Made by a program: the position numbers and the translations under genes. A stretch of DNA of 64,000 nt. It comes from Diphasiastrum complanatum. Lineage: Eukaryota; Streptophyta; Lycopodiopsida; Lycopodiales; Lycopodiaceae. The stretch is from positions 19,801,450 to 19,865,449 of the forward strand of contig CM055095.1 of assembly GCA_029204225.1 (NCBI GenBank), read 5' to 3'. The notes beneath the pieces were generated by a model. The model saw nothing but the letters and a program-made list of their open reading frames with translations, made no database searches and was not told the origin of the DNA. Below, piece after piece: positions 11,298 through 24,690 of the stretch. The first letter of the stretch is position 1. Every line of letters starts with the position of its first letter.

Positions 11298-13789
11298 ACA
11301 ATCACAATCTACTTTCAGAAAAAGACTTCTATTGAATGAAAATGCCAATTGTATAAGCATGCAATTACTAATAGCTTATTGTATTGAGTGCCATATGGCA
11401 AAAGGTCATTGGGGGTTGCCTGAATTACCAACTCCTATTACAAGTAGTATAAGGTAAAGATCATGTGTATTACTTTGGAACCATATACATTACTTTGGCA
11501 TACTTCAAATTCTCTTCTGGGCATTTGGGACGTACAAGGTGTAAGGAAGTACAAATGTAACATTGCTTGCCATTGAGCATAAGTTTAATATGTTTACGAA
11601 TTTTTGGAAAATTACACAAAAAAGCTACTATTCAAAATTTATCTAAACATAATGCATATCAGGAATGATTGTTTATGCATTTGACTATATTAGAATTTCA
11701 TTTGCATATTAAGGAAAATATGTGCCTCATCAAATGCAAATCTAACAAGTAATAGGCTTGCATGACCAAATTGAATACCCCGCTCACCACATAAGTACAT
11801 TCAATGTGAATTCAACAAGAAAAACTTGCCTGAAATATTTCTGAATAACCAAGATTCGTCTAGTAGCATAAATTATTGTTTCTCTCTTGTATGTCTTCAT
11901 TCATGCAATGGAGTGGAATAGGACTCGTGACCTTAAGGAGAGGATATGGAGTCTTACTAACCAGCTCAAAATTTATATAATTACTTATTTAAATTATCTT
12001 TACAATGTCAAATTTGAAGGGGAAAACCTTGTATATAGCAAATTGGGTTCCATACCTAATGTGCATCAAAGGAAAAGAGTTGATGATTCTAAGCATGCAA
12101 CTCATCATTTTTTTGAGAATTTAATAACTCGAAAAGTTTCTATGATGGTGATGTAGTTATGCACTTGCCATGTGGAGACACAAGGCCTCACAGGGCCTCA
12201 TTGGGTCTCATGAGCAAATGGAGCACTTAGAATGGACTAAACTTAAAGAAATATTAAACAATGCATGGTGTCCCCTAGTACCAATCATTTGGGGTGCTCA
12301 CAAATTAAGCAAGTGGCTAGGAGGCTGGGATGGGATGGAATCATCATAGCATAGCCCATAGGTCACATCTTCCAACATGTTATCAAAGTCAGTCCATCTC
12401 CAAGGCTTAACCTGAAACTCTAAGCATGTCTTGTTGCATGCCAAGAGGGACTGTGAAAGGTGTAGCTATGAATCTACCATCTTGAGGCAAAAGGCCTCGT
12501 TGGGACCCATAAGCAAATGAAACAAAGGCCCAAGCCATGTCTCTTAATAGCTTGCCTACAATTTTAGCCTATCATCATTGAGACAACTTTTGAGTTTTGT
12601 CGTCTCTCACTAAACAATTTATAATAGGCAATGTGACACATGGTTGATATCAAAGTTTGAAAGGCCTGAAAGTTATAATCTCATGAAGTGCCATGTAAGG
12701 CTAAATATCATATAAATCTAAGCTTTATATGGTACATATAGCAATGGGCTAAGGGGTTACACCACAATAGGACCCAGATTAACATGGATGCCATTTAGTA
12801 TCTAGCTATAAAATAAGGCTAAAGTCCCATATTTTTCAAGTTTTACAACATCGTATATTAGGATGCAATGTTACTACTTTGCAATTGCATCATTGTGTAG
12901 AATATTTACATTACACATTCACAATTTAGCCAAAGTTGATTTTGGATCCATGAGCTCCTAAATTTCCTTTTTCCACATGTAGATCCAACTTTGAGTTGGG
13001 TATGTGGAAAAAGGTCATAATCTATCCAACTCATACTAGAATGACAGTCCACACTCTAGAAAGAACCAACCAACAAGGTGGACAAATCAATGGTAGTGTC
13101 GGAAATGGTTCCATCAACCAATATACATTGAACATTAAATTCTGATATGCTATTACGAACAAGTAGAAACTTGTCTAGTGAAAATATAGGTAAATAATGT
13201 TGCAAATATCATAGATAATTGAAATATCTCAAACAACCATAACATCTTCTAGCATTCAACTTGATATACAGTGAATCAGGTGAGATAATTGAGGCATCTA
13301 AGATAGCCATAATATCTCCATCATTTAGTATGATCTGTTTACCTTGGTAAATGAACATGCATAAAACATATGGTCTACAATGACAAGAAGACATTGTTCA
13401 CAAATGGCTCGTGGCTGATTTATATGAACTAGAAATGCAAAAGAGATAATGATTAAAAGAAACACTTGACAAGAATTATGAGAGAATAAGAGTGTTCTTG
13501 AATTGAATGCTTCTTGAATGTACATGCATTGTGACGGAAGCACATATAGAATGTATAGTATAGTTTTCTATCACAAAGAAGCTACTTCTAATTATTGAAA
13601 TTTCACAATTCTAGCTTGTATAGTTTGATAAAATTCCACTTGTAAGTAGTGATGTGGCACATGCCACATGGCAAGATGCCTAGTTGTAAAGACCCTAAAG
13701 GATTGCGCCTAAGATGAGGATAGCAAAACACAATAAGAGAGACTATGGAGCCAAACCGCCCAACCAATCCTAGATCAAGCCATGCCATG
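10268..13789. other. 3' UTR of permease, then intergenic DNA without a recognised gene
   Basis: The first 350 bases are probably the permease 3' UTR; no clear poly(A) signal stands out. Further on there is a C/T-rich block at 10860-11060, the TC repeat at 11246, and about 2 kb of AT-rich sequence with only short ORFs. No protein family was recognised. Confidence 0.6.
11246..11293. repeat. (TC)24 microsatellite
   Basis: An uninterrupted TC run of 48 bases in intergenic DNA. Confidence 0.95.
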
Positions 13790-14143
13790 TGAAGCAAGAG
13801 GAGAAGAGAGAAACTGATAACCTAAACCCAATATGTCGACGGGAGAATCCCTACCTCATTATATAGAGAGTATAGTCCTGTGCATGAAACCATGCAATCC
13901 AAATGCATGTCAACTATAAATAGATCACCTCTCTTCATGCAGCCCTCCTGCCTATATCTGTCACACAGACATGAAATACTCCATATGTCTCAATCAGAGT
14001 GTCTGGGTCCTCTCAAGGTTATTAGTCACAAAATGGCCTTGACATGGAATTAAATCATAGCGTGACCAATAATCTCGAATACTGGAGGGTCGGTCTACAA
14101 TATTAGGACTATTCCAGGTCCTTAACCGAATATGGCCATGACA
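13790..14143 (-). repeat. LTR, left copy (3' LTR)
   Basis: 354 bases, TG...CA ends. It is about 85-90 percent like the right copy by eye, with an extra 40-base stretch (TGTCACACAGACATG and neighbours) not found in the right copy. TATA motif near 13863 on the minus strand. Confidence 0.75.
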
Positions 14144-15072
14144 TTCTTCCCTCCTTAAACTGCTTCTATCCTGAGAAGCTCCTCAAAATAGGAAAGAATA
14201 ATAGGTTCGGTTCCCTTAACTTTCAGTATTAACCAAGAAAATCATTATCATTAGTCTGACATATCAAACAAGTACTTAGAGATAAACCTATTTCCAATCG
14301 TTTATCTCTGTTCTGGAGTACAACTCAAGTTTGAAAATTATATTAAGCGATAAATTTCTCAACTGGGTTAGACTCACTACAAATTAGTAACATCACCTTC
14401 ATGTAAAACACTTACATGAACCACTGAGTGCAATATTTCCTTACTTAGGAGAGTAAAGTTAAAGAAATATAATAATAATTACAGTCTGAAATTATCCACA
14501 AACTTTGATAGACAATTCAATAAAAAGCTTCCAAGTACAATTATCCTTAGAATCCAATTATAAGATATGATAATTTATTTATCTAGAATCTCTAGGAGAA
14601 TCATTAAGGTATAGAATAATTAAAACTCAACTCTGAGTATCCCAGATACTCTTTTGAGTTAAATGCTCCTTCTGTTTCTAGCACCAAATGCAAGAAAATA
14701 GCACTCATTCATTTTATTAGACTTGTCTATCTCCTAAGATAACTGGAGATCCAATTAAATGAAGAACTGTACTCAAGCATTTGTAGACCATAAACTGTAG
14801 CAAAATAGCATCCACTAGATAAATTAAATTTTTCACAAATAAAATTTTTATCTTGTGAGAATGTCTATGAGTTCCATAGGTTCTCAAATAAAATACTAGA
14901 GTAGAGAGATTCAAAACACTGATCTGAATTCTTACTCAAATAATAGATCAAGAAATAATCATCACACTTAAGAATCATCACCATTCCTTTAAAACCTCTG
15001 ACAATAATTAAGTATCTATTTATGATCCGTCAATCATTAATATTTAGATTCGTATGTTTCATCAATCATAAG

Positions 15073-15381
15073 TGAAGCAAGAGGAGAAGAGAGAAACTGG
15101 TAACTTAAACCCAATATGTCGATGGGAGAACCCCTACCTCATTATATAGAGAGTAGAGTTGAAACCATGCAATCCCCATGCAGGTCAACTATAAATAGAT
15201 CACCTCTCTTCAGGCAGTCCTCCTGCCTATATCAAAGTGTCTGGGTCCTCTCAAGGTTATTAGTCACAAACTGGCCTTGACATGGAATTAAATCATGGCA
15301 TGACCAATAATCTCGAATACTGGAGGGCCGGTCTACCATATTAGGACTATTCCAGGTCCTTAACTGAATATGACCATGACA
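15073..15381 (-). repeat. LTR, right copy (5' LTR), conserved part
   Basis: 309 bases with the same termini as the left copy. Sequence 14689-15072 may belong to this LTR as well, because a PBS-like site starts at 14688. Confidence 0.7.
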
Positions 15382-15736
15382 CTAGTCCTATGTCCAACAA
15401 TGTAAATTCCTCACACGAGGTCTTATGGCATCTTTACAATTGAGTACAAAATGTAAAATAGCATTGTAGAGAAATTGTAGGACTATTTTTAGCAATTTTT
15501 GCCTTGTTGATGGATCTAGAGATCATGAGGTCAATTCTAGGGTTGATGACCTACTTTAGGGTATTGAATTTAGAGTTAGTTCACATACGGTTGAGGGGTA
15601 AACCTAAACCCTAGATCCGAGAAGAATATGTATATATATGATTCTTGTGAAATCAATGATAAAAAAAATCAAAAAATTTCACTTCCATCAGCATTGTCTT
15701 TGAGTGACGAGTTAAAGCTATCATATGTGAGTAATC

Positions 15737-16200
15737 TTATGCATTAATTACATTGTTTGGAAGGTACTGGAGTTGATTACAAGGTGTGTAGGGACAAGAT
15801 AGCTCCTCCTTGATCCCTTCTTGATCACGAAAGTCTTTAAATTCACTAGAGATATATTCTTCAAGCTTATCACTTCTAAAAACTTTGACCTTGTGATCAT
15901 GATGCTTCTCAACAAAAGTCTTAAACTTGACAAAACTCTCAAAAACATGTGTTTTAGAGGAAAGTAGATATACCCATTCATATCTTGAATAGTCATCTAT
16001 AAAGGTGACAAACTTTGTAGCTCCAGCATTTCTCTTTGTGCTAGCAAAATGCACATCTGAGTGGATCAACTCGAGAGGATGACTTGCCTTTGTGATTGAG
16101 CTAACTTGTGTGCCTTAGCCAAGGCACAAGCTTCACATACCCTTTCCTCTTTTGCCAAAGATCTTGGAAGGCTGAGAGAAAGCTCCTCCTTGCACATCCA
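15737..16200 (-). pseudogene. copia integrase, N-terminal and core part, minus strand
   Basis: The minus strand encodes LELIHSDVHFASTKRNAGAT, FVTFIDDYSRYEWVYLL, then VEKHHDHKVKVFRSDKLEEY and a degraded SCPYTPCNQL. These are the DDE integrase core: the first Asp in HSDV, the second in FRSD, and the third acidic residue beyond. Upstream (16080-16200 minus) is a stop-broken GAG-pre-integrase zone. The rest of the integrase is found on the opposite strand from 16280, so the copy was split by an inversion. Confidence 0.8.
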
Positions 16201-16279
16201 TTGACTTGGTGTTGATGTGACCAAGCATCTTTTTTCACAAATCAAATGTGGTCATGTTGCTCCCCTCAGCTACCATCAC

Positions 16280-16954
16280 AAATTGGTTAGGATCAACAAA
16301 AGCATCAAGTCATTCTGGGGAGAAGCTCTCATGTGTGCTAATTTTTTATGCACTAGAGTTCCATGTAGCTCTATAAATAAAACATCTTATGAGTTGTTCT
16401 ATGGCGAAAGGCCTAATCTGAAGACTTGAAGGTGGTTTGGTGCATTTGCTATGTCCATGTCCCTTTGGACACAAGGAGCAAGGAGGATCCATCATCCATG
16501 AAGGGGAACAAATGTTTCCAGAGATGTCATTTTGTATAAGACTAGAATGCATAAGCTTGAAGATGATTCATCTACCCACTCTATTGGAAGAGAGGTAGTC
16601 GAGATAAAGGAAGAGCTAGATCATGAAGAGGAGCTAGATCCAAGGACACCAAGCACACTAAGAAGATTCACAAGGTCAAGGATGGAGCCATCAAGGCTCA
16701 CGTACAAGGACAAGGGTATGCAAGATGAGGAAAGTACTTCTTCTTATGCTTTCATCACATCTTTTGAAGAGCCTCCAAATGTTAGTGAAGCTTTAGAATC
16801 AAAGAAGTGGTTTCAAGCTATGTGTGATGAGTACAATGCATTGATGGAGAATGATATTTGGATGCTTGTTGATCTACCTATGTATAAGGAATCGTCCAAG
16901 AACTTATCGAATTCCATTCTAGGGGAGTTCAGGTTGAATGGAGTAGGACTCTAG
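16280..16954 (+). pseudogene. copia integrase C-terminus and start of RT, plus strand
   Basis: The plus strand reads SFWGEALMCANFLCTRVPCS and NKTSYELFYGERPNLK, the post-core part of copia integrase, then after a gap a 140-residue frame from 16532. That frame has an acidic linker, TPSTLRRFTRSRMEPSRLT, and the RT entry block EPPNVSEALESKKWFQAMCDEYNALMENDIW. It ends in unrelated sequence at about 16900. Together with the minus-strand piece at 15737-16200 it makes up one integrase in two orientations. Confidence 0.8.
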
Positions 16955-17874
16955 GGCATAACAAAAGTTTCATGCGAGTCCAAGGGATTGGAATCAGCAG
17001 TTCCATGAACTTTTGTGTAGCTAGTGACAAGGTTGTGGCATGTGGGAAGCTGGTCTGCGCTTTTGTGACCTGAACTATGGAGCCAATTGTCACAGAAGAC
17101 AGTACTGAGGAATCGGTGGTTAGGGTGATGGCAGAGGATGGGAGAATAGGTAATTCAGAGCGGGTGGTGATTGGGAGTGATTTCCAGCTGGTTGTGGTGG
17201 CTAAGTGTGATTGCTAGAGGATTCGACCGATGCTAGCTCATAGATTGCTAGCATGAAATTAGTCTTGAATCCATACACCTTTTCCTCCAAATAGAACGTG
17301 GCCAAGGATAAAGAAGAGAGACAATAGCGAACTACTTTTTGGTCTTGGATTTTAGAGCTCTCTTCAACTCTCCAATAACAGTCTTGTACCAATCATATGG
17401 TTGAAGACAATTCCCTTATCAAACCCATGATATGATTCAACCAAATAGTGGAGGATCTGTGAGGAAATCCTCTCCTTTTTGGTCTTGGATTTAAAAGCTC
17501 TCTTCAACTCTCCAATAACAGTCTTGTACCAGTCATATGGTTGTGGACAATCCCCTTATCAAACCCATGATATGATTCAACCAAATAGTGGAGGATTTGT
17601 GAAGAAATCCTCTCCTTTCATCATCACAAAATTGTTTAGGAGCTGGGCAGCTAGCTTCCTGAAGCAATCATTAGGGCCCTTTTTGGACTCAAAAAGGGCC
17701 TCTTCCTTGCCTAAAAAAGTTTGTTAATCATAATTAGGTTAGTGCTAATCAATCCTACGTGGCACTTTTACCTTGGGTTACACATAGGGTGAGCAAGAGT
17801 TAAGGGCTAAATGTAGGTCCCATCATCCATAGACTTTTGTAGGTACTTTGTAAGGCAAGACTAGGATATTCATG
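16955..17874. other. intergenic DNA with a 137-base tandem duplication
   Basis: No coding similarity recognised apart from the duplication at 17334-17604, which accounts for the ORFs here. Confidence 0.5.
17334..17604. repeat. tandem duplication, about 137-base unit
   Basis: Units starting near 17334 and 17471 share TTTTTGGTCTTGGATTT, CTCTCTTCAACTCTCCAATA, AACCCATGATATGATTCAAC and CAAATAGTGGAGGAT with few changes. Confidence 0.9.
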
Positions 17875-18479
17875 ATTCTTTTTTCTCTCTAAAATCACAG
17901 TAAGAAGGCATAGAAATCAGGCCTTCTCAAAGATGAAAATCACACCTAAAAAACAAAACCTATCTTGAAGGCCAAATTTTTCATTTCTTTTGGTTCAAAA
18001 TCATGATATTTAGTCGTTTCACTTCATCAGAGGGCCAAAAAAACGTATAGGAGCCCAAAAAAAAAAATGTATTCTGGAGGCTAAATTTTCATTTTTTTTT
18101 GGTCCGAAATCACGATTTTTGGTCGTTTCACTTCATTAGAAGGCCAAAAAAAATGTTTAGGAGCAAAAAAGAAAAGTCATAATCACAGAAGGGCATGGCC
18201 GATGGCCTTTGATTTGGCCTTCTGATGAAGTGAAACAACCAAAAATCGTGATTTCGGATGAAAAAAATAAAAATTTAGGCTTCAAGATAGGTTTTTTTTT
18301 TTTGCTGCTAAACGTTTTTTTTGGCCTTCTGATGAAGTGCTAAAAATCACGATTTCGGACAAACAAAATGAAAATTTGGCCTCTTGGATACGTTTTGGTT
18401 GTTTTTTTTTTATGTAATTTTCATCTTTCAGAAGACCTGATTTTTGTGCCTTACCATGATTTTAGAGAGAGAAAAGAAT
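17875..18479. mobile_element. foldback (long inverted repeat) element, about 605 bases
   Basis: The two ends are inverted copies: the left end reads ATTCTTTTTTCTCTCTAAAA and the right end, reversed, ATTCTTTTCTCTCTCTAAAA. The match continues inward through most of the element, so the whole unit can fold into one hairpin centred near 18190. Each arm holds two diverged copies of an approximately 120-base unit containing TCACTTCATCAGAGGGCCAA or its variants. No coding capacity. A foldback MITE is the likeliest identity; the terminal family is not assigned. Confidence 0.75.
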
Positions 18480-19360
<881 letters not shown>

Positions 19361-19654
19361 AAAGCTCCTCTTGACTAGTCAAGACCAAGTCCTTTTAAAA
19401 CCCTTTATTCCATAAACCAACAAGAAAAGACATAGCTGAAAAGTATACAGTACTAATAAAGCACCGTAAAGCAAAACATATTTCAAGACATCCAGCTGGT
19501 ACCTGTCACCATCCCACGCGCAAGTTAGCACAGTGAGGAAGACAGGTGTCAATGCCAAATGTCAGTTGTTATCCATGTACAAAATACGTTTAACTTAACT
19601 AATCAGCTTGCAATGTAAATAAAATTTTATAGTCTGATCTTCCCTTACTGAAAG

Positions 19655-20347
19655 TTGGTTATAGTGATAGGCCAAACCATATCGACACCGTATCAAGACG
19701 AATGCCATGCTGGTCAGTTTGATGGTTTTGGTCCTTTTTTTGTGATCGTGCAATTGACATTGAATAGTTTGAGTGAGACACATCAAATGTTTGTGACAAG
19801 TATAGCCACACGAAAAAATCTTCCAACCTATGAAGAGTTAGGTGGATTGCTTTTGCAGGAAGAACAATGTCAAGAGAACTTGAGTCATCGCAATAGGGGA
19901 TTTGATCAAGCTCTTGTAGTGAGAGGACATGGTGGTAGATTTGGTCGTGGAAGACACCAGTCAAGAGGTCGAAACTCAAATCATGGATCATTCCAAAAAT
20001 TTCAAGAACAATCCAATGATGGCTGGAATCGAGGCAATTGGAATCAAGGCCGAGGTCAAGGATGCGACTATTCTAGAAAACATAAGTCTAGAAATTGTAG
20101 GTACTGCAACAAACCTGGCCACTGGGAGCATGAATGCTTCAAGAAACAAATGGAAATAGAACAAAGACAAGTGGGCAATTATGCTGATCAACATCAATAC
20201 GATGATGATCAATATGAAGATAATACAGGTGAGAGTTCAAACTTGTTCATTACAGCATTAATGACAAGTAATGAAGCCAAGGATACATGGTACATTGACA
20301 GTGGTGCGTCCAAACACATGAATTCAAGGAAAGAGTGGTTTTCATAA
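19655..20347 (+). pseudogene. copia gag C-terminus and protease start
   Basis: A 230-residue frame starts inside gag (LTLNSLSETHQMFVTSIATR, then LPTYEELGGLLLQEEQ). It passes through a glycine/arginine/asparagine-rich linker and a CRYCNKPGHWEHEC zinc knuckle, and reaches the aspartic protease site DTWYIDSGASKHM (catalytic D-S-G). A stop at 20345 interrupts it; the frame continues from 20349. The first residues before LTLNS may not be gag. Confidence 0.85.
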
Positions 20348-20348
20348 C

Positions 20349-21700
20349 TCAAGAAAACTCACAATGGTGATGAAGTCGGACAAGCTGATGGTCAATTGCT
20401 ATATGTTAAAGGAGTTGGAGTGGTACCAGTGAAGTTAGCCAGTGGGAAGATAAAGCGGATAAGCAATGTACAATATTTACCTGGCTTAGCTAACAATCTA
20501 TTATCTATTGGGACGATGGCTGATCAACAAATCAAGGTTGAGTTTGACAGCGACAAATGTCTCGTCAAGGACACCAAAAATCACTACAAAGTGATTGCTA
20601 CAGGAGCTAGAGTCAATGGGAATCGACTCTACAAATTGAATGCAAGATCTTTTACTCAAGCTATGATAAGCACTATTGATAGTCGAAGTGACCTTTGGCA
20701 TCAAAGTTTTGGTCATATTAGTGCTCAAAGCTTGCAAATCCTTAAAAGAGGTAATCTAGTTGTTGGATTGCCTGATATCTCTTTTGAAGGAAAAATTTGT
20801 GGGGGTTGCATTTTGGGAAAACAGCATAGAGAGAGAGATTTCCCAAAGGTGGAGCAAGAAGAGCCAATGGCATTCTTGATCTTGTTCACAGATCAAACTA
20901 GGTCCATTAGTGGTTGTTACTATTTCATCAAGTAGACATTTCTGGATTTATTTCATAAGCATGAAATCTGATGTTTTTGCCAAGTTTAGAGAGTTCAAGG
21001 CTCTAGTTGAAGAACAAACAGGTTGGTATATTAAGACTCTCAAATCAGATGGTGGCGGTGAGTATTTTTCAGCAAAATTTATAGATTTTTGCAAGGATTA
21101 GGGGATCAAGAGGCAAACTACTGCACCCTGTTCACCACAACAGAATGGAGTTGCAGAACAGAAAAATAGATCCATTGTGGAGATGGCTAGGGCAATGCCT
21201 AAGAGCAAGGGTCTGCCAAATACCTTTTGGGCAGAAGCATGCAACACAGCTACTCATATCTTGAATCGGTGTCCTACGAAGTCTGTGGATGGTAAGACAA
21301 CTTAAAAAGCTTTTACTGGAAAGAAATCTAATGTTTCTCATTTACGAGTATTTGGTTGTGATGCTTAAGCTCATGTGTCTGATGAAAAACGAAAGAAACT
21401 GGATGAAAAAGTTGTTAAGTGTATTTTTTTTGGATATGATGAAAAAGCCAAAGCATACAGGATGTATGACACAGATGCACAAAGGATCGTGATTTCCAGA
21501 GATTCTACTTTTGATGAGATGGGTCAAAATGACCAAATGAAACTGACAATTGATTCCTTTGATGATAAAGCCAAAGTACGGGTGAAGAAAGAAGTATATG
21601 TCAATATGGAAGAGCCAATGGAAAAAGACAGGGTTAATAATGAGACTCCTAGGAGAGTGCCTAAGTGGTACTTGTCAGTAATAGGTGACTAATAAGGGAG
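20349..21700 (+). pseudogene. copia protease end and integrase, broken
   Basis: Frames at 20396-20935, 20910-21101 and 21375-21692 carry, in order, the protease tail (GVGVVPVKLASGKIKRISNV, YLPGLANNLLSIG), GAG-pre-integrase (LWHQSFGHISAQSLQ, CILGKQHRE), and integrase pieces with KTLKSDGGGEYFSAKF and GYDEKAKAYRMYDTDAQRIV. Integrase is interrupted by a frameshift near 20920 and stops near 21100, 21305 and 21368. The catalytic SDGGGEY block survives. Confidence 0.85.
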
Positions 21701-22954
21701 ATACTCTCGAATCAAGTGAGCAGGGAGAGCTTAAGAGATCAGTAGAAATCGAAAATCTCCAGCTCAACTAGAAATGAATCTAGCCCTAATGGGATCCATG
21801 TTAACGACTCAAGAACCTAAATCTTTTGACGAAGCAAAAGAACACAAGGAGTGTGTGCAACTATGGAAATAGAAATGGAGGCTATATCGAAGAACAAAAC
21901 ATGGGACTTGGTTGAGCTATCTGATGGTAAGTTTCCTACCAAATGTAAGTGGATCTACAAGGCGACGTATGGAGCGGATAGGCAACTCAACAAGTACAAG
22001 GCATGACTAGTTGCAAGAGGTTTTGAGCAGCAAGAAGGTATAGACTTTGAGAAGACCTTTGCACCTGTAGCCAAAATGGTAACTATTCATTCTATCATTG
22101 CAATTTCTACTTTCTATGATTGGAAAATCCAGCAAATAGACGTCAAATCTACTTTGCTTAATGGAGTGTTGGATGAAGAGGTATATTTAGAGAAACCTCA
22201 AGGGTTTGTTGAGCCAGGGAGAGGTCATTTGGTTTGTAAACTCAATAAAGCCATATACAGATTAAAGCAAGCACCACGAGCGTGGTACGCTTGATTGATG
22301 AACACTTCAAGCGAAGGGGAATGGTAAAGAGTGATGTTGATCCTAACCTTTACATTCTTAGACAAAACTCAGATATAGTGTTCGTTGTCCTCTATGTTGA
22401 TGATTTGATTATTACAAGAAGTAATATGGGCTTAATTGATGAAATCAAATCATACCTTTCCAATACCTTTGACATGAGCGATTTAGGGTTGATGCATTAT
22501 TGTCTTGGTATTGAAGTTTGGCAAAAAGAAGACAGTGTTATTCTTATGCAAAGCAAGTATGCACGGAATCTATTGTATAAGTTCAATATGTAGGACTGCA
22601 AGCCACTAAGTACTCCAATGGAGGCCAATACCAAACTTTCTGCATTGGATGAAGCCGAGAAAAGTTGATGCATACTTATATAGGCAGTTAGTGGGCAGTT
22701 TAATCTATTTGACACACACATGTCCTGATATTGCTTATGTTGTTGGTGTGGTAAGTCAATTTATGCAAGAAACTAGTAAACATGCTCGAACAAAACACAT
22801 TGAGATACATCATCACTTTGTTCGAGAGAAAATAATTGATGGCGCCATTGATCTAGTTTTTTGTAAATCTGAAAATCAAGTGGCTGATATTTCTATTAAG
22901 TCCTTAGGTAAATGTCAATTTGAGAATCTTCTTAGTCTCTTAGGAATAGAATAA
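21700..22954 (+). pseudogene. copia reverse transcriptase and deleted RNase H
   Basis: RT pieces include WKIQQIDVKSTLLNGVLDEE, EVYLEKPQGFVEPGRGH, IYRLKQAPRAWYA and the catalytic FVVLYVDDLIIT (YVDD). Stops or shifts fall near 22005, 22293 and 22593. RNase H is mostly deleted: the frame jumps from VVSQFMQETSKHA straight to TKHIEIHHHFVREKI, losing the catalytic DxD/E region, and ends at 22954 with QFENLLSLLGIE, 16 bases before the polypurine tract. Confidence 0.85.
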
Positions 22955-22978
22955 TGTAATTTTATCACTAAGGGAGAG

Positions 22979-23200
22979 TGTTAGAAATCAATAATAAACT
23001 TCATTGTTACACTTCTTAGTTATTGTTCACGATGTACTTTATTATTGACTAATAGTCTACTCCTAGGTTTTTTCTCTCTATCAAGGTTCAGGGTTTATTT
23101 GTACATTTTACATTCAGTATGATTTAGTGTGATAGAGTGATATTGCGTGTTTTTCTTCTGTTGAATTATTCTCCTTCTTACCAATCGACTAATCGGTTTT
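22979..23200 (+). repeat. copia 3' LTR (right end diverged)
   Basis: It opens TGTTAGAAATC directly after a polypurine tract. It shares ACGATGTACTTT, GACTAATAGTC, TTTCTCTCTATCA and ATTTTACATTCAGT with the LTR at 41099-41345 (reverse strand). It differs after about 23120, so its exact end is not known. Confidence 0.65.
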
Positions 23201-24333
<1,133 letters not shown>

Positions 24334-24484
24334 TGTTGGAAATCGATAGGCGTAGTCATGCATTGTGAAAGAGAAAGATACTTTATTCCGCCATGCACAA
24401 AAAGTTTTCTTTCTAGACACTCGAATTATTTTCATTCATTTTCTTTTCGAACTAGACCTATTATCTGCACACGACTTTCCGACA
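24334..24484 (+). repeat. copia 5' LTR end region
   Basis: The LTR ends in CCGACA at 24484, directly before a perfect primer binding site. The nearest upstream TG start is TGTTGGAAATCGATAGG at 24334, giving 151 bases; this is short for copia, so the true start may lie further upstream. Confidence 0.5.
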
Positions 24485-24495
24485 TGGTATCAGAG
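24485..24495 (+). other. primer binding site
   Basis: TGGTATCAGAG, the standard copia site for initiator methionine tRNA. A second near copy, TGATATCAGAGC, lies at 24530-24541. Confidence 0.8.
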
Positions 24496-24690
24496 TAATT
24501 TCACTACTTCTTTATTTGATTCCAACATGATATCAGAGCAAAAGCTCTAATACTTGATATCTTTCACGATATCAAATTAATATCATATTCTTCAGTTATT
24601 TTCAACCTTTCAATATCAGAGAATAAATTTCCTATTGTTGGCATTACTACATCTTAGCGTCATCAATACAAACGACAAACTAAGTTCTAG

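Larger units (their letters stand above)
13790..15381 (-). mobile_element. non-autonomous LTR retrotransposon with about 0.5 kb internal region
   Basis: Two direct repeats (13790-14143 and 15073-15381) both open TGAAGC and close ATGACA on the plus strand, so they are TG...CA bounded. Minus orientation is supported by three signs: a polypurine tract AAGGAGGGAAGAA abutting the left copy on the inner side (14144-14156), a TATATAATGAGG promoter motif in each LTR, and a PBS-like TTTGGTGCTAGAAACAG at 14672-14688. The right-hand LTR may continue inward to 14689, where TGCAAG meets that site, making it about 690 bases; the left copy would then be shortened. No gag or pol is present, so it depends on other elements. 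No target duplication was found. Confidence 0.65.
19655..23200 (+). mobile_element. Ty1/copia retrotransposon, 5' truncated, with PPT and 3' LTR
   Basis: Plus-strand order is late gag with zinc knuckle, protease, integrase, RT, RNase H remnant, polypurine tract (AAGGGAGAG, 22970-22978) and a 3' LTR opening TGTTAGAAATC at 22979. The 5' LTR and early gag are missing. The LTR matches the complete minus-strand LTR at 41099-41345 for roughly its first 200 bases and then diverges, so the right limit is approximate. The pol protein matches the minus-strand copy at 35670-37015. Confidence 0.8.
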
